Below are positions 1-6,138 of a DNA stretch of 7,764 nt, piece by piece (positions within the stretch are counted from its first letter, which is position 1; every line of letters starts with the position of its first letter). Position numbers and translations under genes: made by a program. The DNA comes from Elusimicrobiota bacterium (lineage in GTDB: Bacteria; Elusimicrobiota; Elusimicrobia; UBA1565; JACRDR01). The stretch lies in the NCBI GenBank assembly GCA_016212845.1, contig JACRDR010000342.1, positions 1 through 7,764 of the forward strand, written 5' to 3'. The notes under the pieces were generated by a model. It was given only the letters and a program-made list of their open reading frames with translations. It did no database searches and was not told the origin of the DNA.

Positions 1-182
1 AGGACCACGAGCTCGCCTGGCTCGGCCGCGCCGTCGCGCTCGTCGAGAGCGGCCGCGAGGACGAGGCCCAGCGGGCGCTCGAGCGCGTGCTCGAGATCGC
101 GCCCAAGAATAAGGCGGCGCGCGACGGCTTGAAATGGCTGAAGCAGGACCCGGCCGCTCCTAAACGGGGGAAGAAAGGATGA
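1..182 (+). CDS. C-terminal end of a TPR-repeat protein (5' end outside window)
   Basis: The frame is open from base 3 to a TGA at 180-182 and gives 59 residues. They contain one recognisable tetratricopeptide repeat: a W-L-G-R-A-V-A-L helix A, a G-R-E-D-E-A turn, an A-L-E-R-V-L helix B and the closing I-A-P-K-N. A short second helix (A-R-D-G-L-K-W-L) and a Lys/Pro-rich tail follow. TPR repeats bind proteins, so the partner and role cannot be read from this fragment. The stop overlaps the murC start as ATGA (179-182), so it is probably the upstream member of the murC-rsmA operon. Codon use matches the neighbouring genes. The missing N-terminus could carry a signal peptide or a different domain. 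Confidence 0.8.
   Translation, partial: DHELAWLGRAVALVESGREDEAQRALERVLEIAPKNKAARDGLKWLKQDPAAPKRGKKG
166..178 (+). promoter_or_regulatory. Ribosome-binding region favouring the 179 start of murC
   Basis: A purine run, GGGGGAAG (166-173) followed by AAAGG (174-178), lies directly before the ATG at 179. The G-rich part sits about 5 bases from the start. A second candidate ATG at 197 has its own GAGG (185-188) at 8-base spacing, so the start choice is not fully settled. The 4-base overlap with the upstream stop favours 179. Confidence 0.4.
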
Positions 183-1567
183 ACGAGGCCGCCGCGATGG
201 CGAAGTTCGTGCGCCGGGTGCATTTCGTCGGCATCGGCGGCGTGGGCATGAGCGGGATCGCGGAGGTCCTCCTCAATCTCGGCTACAAGGTCCAGGGTTC
301 CGATTTGAAGGAATCCGAGATCACGCGCCGCCTGAGCGCGGCGGGCGCCCGGATCGGCTTCGGCCATCGCGCCTCCCACGCCGAGGGCGCCGAGGTCGTG
401 GTCGTGAGCTCCGCGGTCAAGCCCGACAATCCGGAGGTCGTGTTCGCGAGGCGGCGCGGCATCCCCGTGATCCCGCGCGCCGAGATGCTGGCCGAGCTCG
501 CGCGCCTCAAGCGCACCGTCACCGTGAGCGGCTCGCACGGCAAGACCACGACGACGTCGATGGTGAGCCTCGCGCTGCGGGCCGCCGGCGGCGATCCCAC
601 GATGATCATCGGCGGACAGCTCAAGAACATCGGCGGCAACGCCCGGCTCGGGCTCGGCGACTATCTCGTGGCGGAGGCCGACGAGTCGGACGGCTCGTTC
701 GTGCGCCTCTCGCCGCTGGTCGCGGTCGTCACCAACATCGACAACGACCATCTCGATCACTACAAGACGATGGACAACCTGAAGGAGGCGTTTCGCGTCC
801 ATCTGGAGCGCCTGCCCTTCTACGGCGCCGCCGTGCTGTGCGTCGACGACCCCAACGTGGCCGAGCTCGCGAAGTCGTACGAGCGCTCGAAGGTGACCTA
901 CGGCATCAAGAACGGAGACTGGCAGGCCCGCTCTCTCGAGCTGTCAGAAGCGGGCTCGCGCTTCGAGCTGTACTGGCGCGGCAAGCGGCAGGCGTCCGGC
1001 CGCCTGCGCGTGAGCGGCCGCCACAACGTGCTCAACGCGGTCGCCGCGGTGGCGACCGGCTCCGTCCTCGGCTTCAACCTCAAGCTCCTGCTCGCGGGCC
1101 TGGCGTCCTTCGAGGGCGTCGGCCGTCGGCTCGAGCGCCTCGGCGAGGCGAAGGGCGTGCGCTTCGTCGACGACTACGGCCACCACCCGACCGAGATCCG
1201 GGCGACGCTGTCGGCGGTCCGCCTGTGGAAGCCTCGGCGGCTCGTGGCGGTGTTCCAGCCCCACCGGTTCTCGCGCACGAAGCTCCTGCACCGCGAGTTC
1301 GGCCCCGCGTTCAAAAATGCCGACCTGGTCTACGTGACCGACATTTATCCCGCCGGGGAGAAGCCGGTGAAAGGCGTGACCTCGCGGCTCGTCCTCGACT
1401 CCATCCGCAAGAACGGCGTCGACGCACGGGCGTTCGCGGGCCCGCTCGACGCGGCGCGCGAGTTGAAGCCCGGCGACGTGGTGCTGACGGTGGGGGCCGG
1501 CGACGTCTGGAAGATCGGCTCCGATCTCCTGCGCCGGCTGCGCGACGGCGTGCTGAGCCCGGCGTGA
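179..1567 (+). CDS. murC: UDP-N-acetylmuramate--L-alanine ligase MurC
   Basis: MurC joins L-alanine to UDP-MurNAc with ATP in the cytoplasm, the first amino-acid addition of peptidoglycan stem-peptide synthesis. The 462 residues match the family length and show its full motif set: the N-terminal nucleotide-sugar loop GIGGVGMSG (18-26), the ATP P-loop GSHGKTTT (118-125), EADESDGSF (166-174), NIDNDHLDHY (186-195), HNVLN (282-286), DDYGHHPTE (331-339) and QPHRFSRT (360-367). The GHHP and HRFSRT blocks are typical of MurC among Mur ligases. No key residue seems missing. The start at 179 overlaps the TPR stop (ATGA); an in-frame ATG at 197 would shorten the protein by six residues. The last codons overlap the rsmA start as GTGA. 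In many bacteria murC lies in the dcw cell-division cluster; here its visible neighbours are a TPR gene and rsmA. Confidence 0.97.
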   Translation: MNEAAAMAKFVRRVHFVGIGGVGMSGIAEVLLNLGYKVQGSDLKESEITRRLSAAGARIGFGHRASHAEGAEVVVVSSAVKPDNPEVVFARRRGIPVIPRAEMLAELARLKRTVTVSGSHGKTTTTSMVSLALRAAGGDPTMIIGGQLKNIGGNARLGLGDYLVAEADESDGSFVRLSPLVAVVTNIDNDHLDHYKTMDNLKEAFRVHLERLPFYGAAVLCVDDPNVAELAKSYERSKVTYGIKNGDWQARSLELSEAGSRFELYWRGKRQASGRLRVSGRHNVLNAVAAVATGSVLGFNLKLLLAGLASFEGVGRRLERLGEAKGVRFVDDYGHHPTEIRATLSAVRLWKPRRLVAVFQPHRFSRTKLLHREFGPAFKNADLVYVTDIYPAGEKPVKGVTSRLVLDSIRKNGVDARAFAGPLDAARELKPGDVVLTVGAGDVWKIGSDLLRRLRDGVLSPA

Positions 1568-2343
1568 CGCGAGCCCGGCTCGACCAGCACTTCCTCGTCG
1601 ATCCTTCGGTCGCCGACCGGATCGTCCGCGAAGTCGGCGCGAAAGCGGGCGACACCGTCGTCGAGATCGGGCCGGGACGCGGCATCCTGACCGAGCGTCT
1701 CGTCGAGGCCGGCGTGAGGCTCACCGCGGTCGAGATCGACGAGAACCTCCACGCGATCCTGGCCGGCCGTTTCGCGGAGACCCCGAACCTCGCCCTGGTC
1801 CGCTCGGACTTCCTCGAGCTCGACCTCTCCACGCTCCCGAAGCCCGCCCGAATCGTCTCGAACCTGCCGTACTCGATGGGCACGACGATCCTGCAGAAGT
1901 TTCTGCCGTGGGAGGGCTGGACCGAGGCGGTCCTCATGTTCCAGAAGGAGGTCGCCGACCGCGTGCAGGCGCCGGCGGGCAGCCGGGACTACGGCGTGTT
2001 GAGCCTGTCGGTCGCGGTCTACGCCGACGCCGGGCCGCTCTTCGACGTCGGCCGCTTCGCGTTCCGGCCTCCGCCGCAGGTCCAGTCGGCGGTGGTCAAG
2101 CTGATCCGGCGGGACAAGCCCCGGCTCCCTCCGGGCCTGTCCGAGAAGGCGTTCTTTCGCGTCGTGAAGGCCGCGTTCGCCCAGCGCCGCAAGATGGCCG
2201 CCAACTCTATCGCGGCCTCCCTCGGGCTCGAGCGCGAAGACGTCGCGAAGGCGCTGGAAGCCTGCGGCCTGCATGCTTCGGCGCGCGGCGAGACGATCGA
2301 TCTCGACGGCTTCTGCCGGCTGGCGCTCGCGCTGAAGGCCTAA
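1564..2343 (+). CDS. rsmA: 16S rRNA (adenine(1518)-N6/adenine(1519)-N6)-dimethyltransferase RsmA (KsgA)
   Basis: RsmA uses S-adenosylmethionine to dimethylate two adjacent adenines in the helix 45 loop near the 3' end of 16S rRNA, a late step in 30S assembly. The protein has 259 residues, close to the family norm. Visible motifs are D-Q-H-F-L-V-D at 7-13 (family GQNFL, here with Asp for Gly), the SAM-binding loop EIGPGRG (34-40), acidic E57-I-D59 ending strand 2, S81-D82-F83, the catalytic NLPY (100-103), the FRPPPQVQSAVVKL block and the C-terminal FAQRRKMAANSI (205-216). The reading frame stays open far upstream inside murC, so the start was chosen by family alignment: GTG at 1564 overlaps the murC TGA (GTGA), which implies coupled translation. 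The stop TAA (2341-2343) overlaps the stop of the convergent transporter gene. Confidence 0.96.
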   Translation: MTRARLDQHFLVDPSVADRIVREVGAKAGDTVVEIGPGRGILTERLVEAGVRLTAVEIDENLHAILAGRFAETPNLALVRSDFLELDLSTLPKPARIVSNLPYSMGTTILQKFLPWEGWTEAVLMFQKEVADRVQAPAGSRDYGVLSLSVAVYADAGPLFDVGRFAFRPPPQVQSAVVKLIRRDKPRLPPGLSEKAFFRVVKAAFAQRRKMAANSIAASLGLEREDVAKALEACGLHASARGETIDLDGFCRLALALKA

Positions 2344-2353
2344 GCCTTCGGCG
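2330..2353. terminator. Hairpin centred on the overlapping stop codons of two convergent genes
   Basis: CGCTGAAGGC (2330-2339) pairs with GCCTTCGGCG (2344-2353) around the 4-base loop CTAA. Nine pairs are Watson-Crick and one (T2333 with G2350) is a G-U wobble in the + transcript. The loop holds both stops, TAA for rsmA and TAG for the - strand gene. Neither side is followed by a T-tract, so it is not a textbook intrinsic terminator. It may still pause polymerase or protect 3' ends in both directions. Confidence 0.45.
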
Positions 2354-4790
2354 GGTCCTGCGGGGGCGTCGGCGGCTTGACCGGCGCGGGGTGGTTGCCG
2401 TCGGGGAAGATCCACTTCGGCACCATCCACTCGAGCACCGACGTCGCGCTGATGAGGCAGGCGATGATGAACATCGCGGTGTTGATCGAGACCTGGTCGA
2501 TGACGAGGCCCGCGATGAGCGCGCCGCCGGCCATGAATATCAGGTCGATCATGTTGAAGGCGCTGTCGACGCGGCCGAGCATGTCGTCAGGGATCTGCTC
2601 GCGCACGACCGGCGCCATCACGATGCCCACCGGCGCGTGCGCCAGGGCGATGCCGAACTGCACGAACAGGACCACGCCGAGGTTGATCCAGAAGTGGTGG
2701 GGCGCGATGACGGCCGGCACGAGCCACATCAGCCAAAACAGCGAGGAGCTCAAGGCCGCGAGCTTGTAGAACTTGCCGTGGCCGTATTTTTCGATGATCT
2801 TGTCGCCCTCGGCGCCCTCGAGCTTCGAGGACGCGATCAGCCGGCCGAAGTACTCGGCCGCGAGCATCACGGCGAAGATGCCGCCGGCCGCCGCCAGCAT
2901 GATCGGCAGCTTCCAGGCGAGCAGCGCGAGGGTCGCGCCCAGCACCGCCCACTCGATGACCTGCGCGCGGTCGCCCGCGCCCTTGCCGCGGAAGCGCTTC
3001 ACCGCGGCCCACGCGATCCTGCCGGCGAATATCGCCGCCGCGCCGCCGAGCGCCCAGCCGAGCGCCGGCACGGAGCCGCCGGAGTTCTCGCCGATCGAGT
3101 CGATGATGAAGTTCGGGAGCACGACCATCGGCATCGCGTCGCCGAGGAACGCCTCGATCGCGCCGACCATCATGAGCGTCGAGAGCGTGTTGTTCCGGAG
3201 GATGTAGGCGAAGCCCTTGGTCGCCTCGCTCTTGTCGAGCTTCTGCGCGAGGGCCTCCTTCCAGCCCGCGGTCTGCCCCGGCGTCGCCGGGCCGGACGCG
3301 GTCCCGCGGCTGCGGATCGCGTTCACGATGGCGCGGGGGAGATCGTAGAAGACCGCCTTGACCGCCTTGAAGGGGAGCTTCCAGCCGCCGCCGACGACCC
3401 AGTGGAAGGCCGCCTTGGGGCCCTTCCAGAACGTCCAGACGATCGCGGCCTTAGCGATCTTGGGCGCGAGCCGCAAGGCGTCGCCCATCGTGTTCACGAC
3501 GAGGGTCTTGGGATCGCGCGGATCCGTGACCATCGCCATATAGACGGGGATCGAGGCGAGGAGCATCACCGCGTAGACGCCGTAGGCCACCGCGTAGCCG
3601 CCGAGGCCGAAGGTGTGGACCAGGCCGCCGACCGCGAGGCCGGCGAGGATCGGGAACACCATGCCGGCGATGGAGTCGTACTTGCCGAGGATCGCCGCGG
3701 CTTCCTTGTTGAGCTTGCGGTCGGTGCCTAGGAACGCCTTGCGGGCGGCGCTGTCAGCGACGATCATCGCGCTCTGGACCAGCGGGTTGGCGGCGACGAT
3801 GCTGAGCAGCACCGCGAACGACAGATGCCCCGACAGGAAAAGCATCGGGATCGCGCCCATCAAGAGGGCGCGGAACACCGACGTGCCGACGAAGAGGACC
3901 TTGAAGTTGACCTTGTCGATCAGCCAGCCGAGCGGCAGGACGTTCACGAACGACATCGAGCCCATGTGGACGTTGCGCACGAGGCCCATGAGCGCCTTCG
4001 ACTTGCTGAGGGTCTGCGTGACCAAGTACGGCTGGCTCAGCATGTGGAAGTTGATGCCGAAGATCGTGATGATGTGGTGGCCCCAAAACAGGCCCCACAG
4101 CGAGCGCGGAAGCTTGGTCGGGCCTTCGGGCGCGGGAGCGGGCGTGCCCGGCTGCGACATAGCTTCGGCGGCGGTTTTGGAGGCGTCCGAGGCGTTTAAG
4201 CCCTGGACCGGCTTGGCGGCGGAGTCTGAGCCTTCGACCGGCTCCTCTTCGGCGGCGGCGCGGCCGCCGAGGCGGTTGAAGGCGTCGAGGTGGCCGGAAA
4301 GATCGAGGGTGCGGCCGAGGGCGGAGCCGCGCTTCGCCGGGGCGGCGGGAACCGGATTCGCGGTCTTGCCGCTCGAGGCGACCGCGGCGGCGCGCGGGGC
4401 GGCCGCGGCGGCGATGGCGGACGGGGTGAGCGCGACGCGGGAAACGGCGTCATTTCCGGCGGCGATGACGGCGGGGGACGCGCGGGAAATCGGCGAGTTC
4501 GCGATCGCTCCGGTCCTCGAGCCCATGGCAGCGGGAAGGACGACGGCGGGAAGCACGGCGCCGCCGGTAAGGTTCGCCCGCGGCGTCAACGTCGGGGCGT
4601 TGGAAAGGTTCGAGAGTCCGACCGCCTGAACGCCGGTCGCGCCGGCGTTGGCGCCCGTCGGGGTCCAGGACGCGCCCGTGGGAGCGGTTCGGACTTGGGC
4701 GAAGGCTTGGTAGGCGGGGAGGCCGGGCGAGACGACGATCAGCGCCGCGCCGAGGAAAATAGAGGTGATGCGCGATATCCGGGAAGTCAT
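2340..4790 (-). CDS. MFS-type membrane transporter with N-terminal signal-like segment and long Ala/Pro-rich linker
   Basis: The 816-residue product has three parts. Residues 1-32 look like a signal peptide: a basic start (R4, R7), a hydrophobic core (I11-V20) and an A-x-A-like end near A29-A31. Residues 33-230 form a low-complexity linker rich in Ala, Pro, Thr and Ser; its first 108 residues lack Lys and Glu. From about 231 to 793 there is a polytopic membrane protein with 6 hydrophobic segments (about 231-420), a basic central loop (421-528) and about 8 more. Major-facilitator hallmarks are the motif-A-like GWLIDKVNFK (288-297) after segment 2 and R730-EQIPDDMLGRV, resembling the loop between helices 10 and 11 of exporters. 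The substrate is unknown. ATG at 4790 was chosen because it begins the signal-like segment and leaves the GT4 gene free; there is no clear Shine-Dalgarno. An internal ATG at 4160 (M211) would give a plain transporter of about 606 residues. Confidence 0.8.
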   Translation of the reverse strand: MTSRISRITSIFLGAALIVVSPGLPAYQAFAQVRTAPTGASWTPTGANAGATGVQAVGLSNLSNAPTLTPRANLTGGAVLPAVVLPAAMGSRTGAIANSPISRASPAVIAAGNDAVSRVALTPSAIAAAAAPRAAAVASSGKTANPVPAAPAKRGSALGRTLDLSGHLDAFNRLGGRAAAEEEPVEGSDSAAKPVQGLNASDASKTAAEAMSQPGTPAPAPEGPTKLPRSLWGLFWGHHIITIFGINFHMLSQPYLVTQTLSKSKALMGLVRNVHMGSMSFVNVLPLGWLIDKVNFKVLFVGTSVFRALLMGAIPMLFLSGHLSFAVLLSIVAANPLVQSAMIVADSAARKAFLGTDRKLNKEAAAILGKYDSIAGMVFPILAGLAVGGLVHTFGLGGYAVAYGVYAVMLLASIPVYMAMVTDPRDPKTLVVNTMGDALRLAPKIAKAAIVWTFWKGPKAAFHWVVGGGWKLPFKAVKAVFYDLPRAIVNAIRSRGTASGPATPGQTAGWKEALAQKLDKSEATKGFAYILRNNTLSTLMMVGAIEAFLGDAMPMVVLPNFIIDSIGENSGGSVPALGWALGGAAAIFAGRIAWAAVKRFRGKGAGDRAQVIEWAVLGATLALLAWKLPIMLAAAGGIFAVMLAAEYFGRLIASSKLEGAEGDKIIEKYGHGKFYKLAALSSSLFWLMWLVPAVIAPHHFWINLGVVLFVQFGIALAHAPVGIVMAPVVREQIPDDMLGRVDSAFNMIDLIFMAGGALIAGLVIDQVSINTAMFIIACLISATSVLEWMVPKWIFPDGNHPAPVKPPTPPQDPPKA

Positions 4791-4797
4791 CGACGAA

Positions 4798-4803
4798 ATT
4801 GTA
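4798..4803 (-). promoter_or_regulatory. Putative -10 box (TACAAT) of the MFS transporter gene
   Basis: On the - strand TACAAT (4803 to 4798) ends seven bases before the ATG at 4790. A start of transcription at the usual distance would fall at about 4791, giving an essentially leaderless mRNA, in keeping with the absence of a Shine-Dalgarno there. No convincing -35 box is visible. The site is a rare AT-rich patch in a GC-rich region. Confidence 0.45.
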
Positions 4804-4824
4804 GTGCGGTTTTCGACATGAGCC

Positions 4825-4877
4825 TTGGGCCCATAGGTCCGCGGCCTTCGAGGCATAAGGCCCAATCGTTTTGGGCC
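4825..4877. repeat. Three copies of TTGGGCC in the divergent promoter region, two as an inverted repeat
   Basis: TTGGGCC occurs at 4825-4831 (+) and 4871-4877 (+), and its complement GGCCCAA at 4859-4865. The last two form a perfect 7-bp dyad with a 5-base gap (TCGTT, 4866-4870). The first copy lies inside the palindrome GGGCCC (4827-4832). The surrounding bases are partly shared: on the - strand ATGGGCCCAA resembles the + strand ATAAGGCCCAA. The copies lie between the two outward-facing -10 boxes, a suitable position for a shared regulator's operator. The dyad could also simply form an RNA or DNA hairpin. Confidence 0.4.
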
Positions 4878-4918
4878 GTTCGGTCCCGCGCTCGACGGAC
4901 GGATCATCGGCCGCCGCG

Positions 4919-4927
4919 TGCTATAAT
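4919..4927 (+). promoter_or_regulatory. Extended -10 promoter (TGC-TATAAT) of the GT4 glycosyltransferase gene
   Basis: A perfect TATAAT (4922-4927) is preceded by TGC, making the TGn extended -10 form that can work without a good -35 box, and none is visible at 16-18 bases. Transcription would begin near 4934, leaving only about 8 untranslated bases before the ATG at 4942. No strong Shine-Dalgarno fits that leader. Confidence 0.6.
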
Positions 4928-4941
4928 CGAGAGCTGAGCGC

Positions 4942-6138
4942 ATGAAGGCACTCTTCCTTAGTGAAAGCCAGGGCTGGTCCGGCGGAGCGAAGCAGCTCCT
5001 GCGCCTCGCGCAGGGTCTCGGGCCGCTCGGCTGGCAGGTGACGATCGCCTGCCCCGGCGACGGCGAGACGTTCAAGCGCGCCCAGGCGCTGGGGCTCGAC
5101 GTCCTCGATCTGCATCCTAGAGAGGACTACGACGTCGTCTCGGCCGTCCGATTGTCGCGGCTCATGGAGAAGCGCGGCGTCGATCTGCTCCACGCGCACC
5201 ACCCGCGCGCCCACGCCGTAGGGCTGGTCGCGAGCTATCTTTGCCGCCGCTCCGTCGCCTTCGTGGTGACCCGCCGCGTCTCGTTCAAACCCGCGCGCAA
5301 CCCGTTCTCGATGTTCAAGTACCGCAGCCGCCGCATCGACGGCTACGTCGCGGTCGCCGAGTCGATCCGGCAGGGGCTCATCGGCTCCGGCGTCGACGCC
5401 GACCGGGTCACGACGATTCCGAGCGCGGTCGACCTCGATACCTTCCAGCCGCGCGAGCGCGACGAGCGGCTCGCCGCGGCGCTCGGCGTTCCGAAGGGCA
5501 TCGCGCTGGTCGGCAAGATCGCGAACTACGGCTCGTGGAAAGGCCAGGACGTCGCGCTCGCGGCCGCCGCGCAGCTCAAGCGCGAAGGCCGCAAGATCGT
5601 TTTCCTCTTCGCCGGCCGCGATACCGACGGCCCGGCGATCAAAGCCAAGGCCGCGTCCCTCGGGCTCAAGGACGGCGAAGTGAAGCTGCTCGGCTTCCGG
5701 GACGACGTGCCCGCGCTGCTCAGCCTGCTCGACGTGTCGCTCACCGCCGCGACCGAGGGCGAAGGCCTCTCGGGCGCGCTGCGCGAGTCTCTCGCGATGG
5801 GCGTGCCCGTCGCGGCCTCCGACGCGGGCGGGAACCGCGAGCTGGTGGAAGACGGCGTCACCGGCCGAATCTTCCCCGCGGGCGACGCGCCGGCGATGGC
5901 CCGCGCGATCGCGTCGATGGTCGACGACCGCCAAGGCGCCCGCCGGATGGCGGAGGAAGGACGGAAGCGGGTGATCGAGCGCTACGGCGCCGAACGCCTC
6001 GCGACGTCGACCGCGAAGTTTTACGCCGACGTCTTGGCGCGGCGCGGCAAGCTCGCGAGGAAGGGCTCGAGCGCCGCCCAGGCGGAATCCACGGGGATGT
6101 CCCGACAAGACTCCCAGGAGCTCGAGCGCACGTCATGA
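4942..6138 (+). CDS. Glycosyltransferase, GT4-like (GT-B fold), probably surface glycan or LPS core
   Basis: The 398-residue protein is a retaining-type GT-B glycosyltransferase that would move a sugar from a nucleotide-sugar donor at the cytoplasmic face of the membrane. The N-terminal acceptor domain shows S-x-G-W-S-G-G-A-K-Q (7-18), the D-L-L-H-A-H-H segment (81-87) and the block T110-RRVSF with F-K-Y-R-S-R (125-130), which I associate with LPS-core GT4 enzymes. The donor domain starts near G182 and carries G-S-W-K-G-Q-D (197-203), G-F-R-D-D-V-P (251-257) and the E-x7-E motif E274-GLSGALR-E282, followed by A-M-G-V-P-V. The fold should end around residue 365. The last 33 or so residues are polar, unlike a domain, and are encoded opposite the 3' end of the GT9 gene. 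It starts at an ATG just downstream of an extended -10 box. Donor and acceptor sugars cannot be read from sequence. Confidence 0.92.
   Translation: MKALFLSESQGWSGGAKQLLRLAQGLGPLGWQVTIACPGDGETFKRAQALGLDVLDLHPREDYDVVSAVRLSRLMEKRGVDLLHAHHPRAHAVGLVASYLCRRSVAFVVTRRVSFKPARNPFSMFKYRSRRIDGYVAVAESIRQGLIGSGVDADRVTTIPSAVDLDTFQPRERDERLAAALGVPKGIALVGKIANYGSWKGQDVALAAAAQLKREGRKIVFLFAGRDTDGPAIKAKAASLGLKDGEVKLLGFRDDVPALLSLLDVSLTAATEGEGLSGALRESLAMGVPVAASDAGGNRELVEDGVTGRIFPAGDAPAMARAIASMVDDRQGARRMAEEGRKRVIERYGAERLATSTAKFYADVLARRGKLARKGSSAAQAESTGMSRQDSQELERTS

Noticed and set aside
838..1563. Upstream extension of the rsmA frame within murC
   Set aside because: The family N-terminus begins at about 1564, the extension is Arg/Ala-rich, and the GTGA overlap gives a natural start of normal family length.
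1908..3731. 607-codon open frame on the + strand spanning the end of rsmA and much of the MFS gene
   Set aside because: It is an Arg/Asp/Gly/His-rich shadow of the real genes with no domain signature.
4250..4620. Possible frameshifted or broken gene in the Ala-rich part of the MFS reading frame
   Set aside because: The frame is continuous from the signal-like segment into the membrane domain with no stop, and low-complexity Ala/Pro/Thr content is consistent with a linker.
4818..4937. 39-codon open frame on the + strand within the divergent intergenic region
   Set aside because: It has no Shine-Dalgarno, runs through the repeats and promoter, and has unremarkable Arg/Pro-rich composition; more likely regulatory DNA.
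4791..5075. Upstream extension of the MFS reading frame by 95 codons on the - strand
   Set aside because: The extension is Arg/Pro-rich, would bury the signal-like segment in the protein interior, and would overlap the divergent promoters and the first 45 codons of the GT4 gene.
4921..6108. 395-codon open frame on the - strand opposite the GT4 gene
   Set aside because: Its Arg/Asp/Ala/His-rich product has no recognisable domain, and the + strand frame carries all GT4 motifs. Long antisense frames are expected in DNA this GC-rich.
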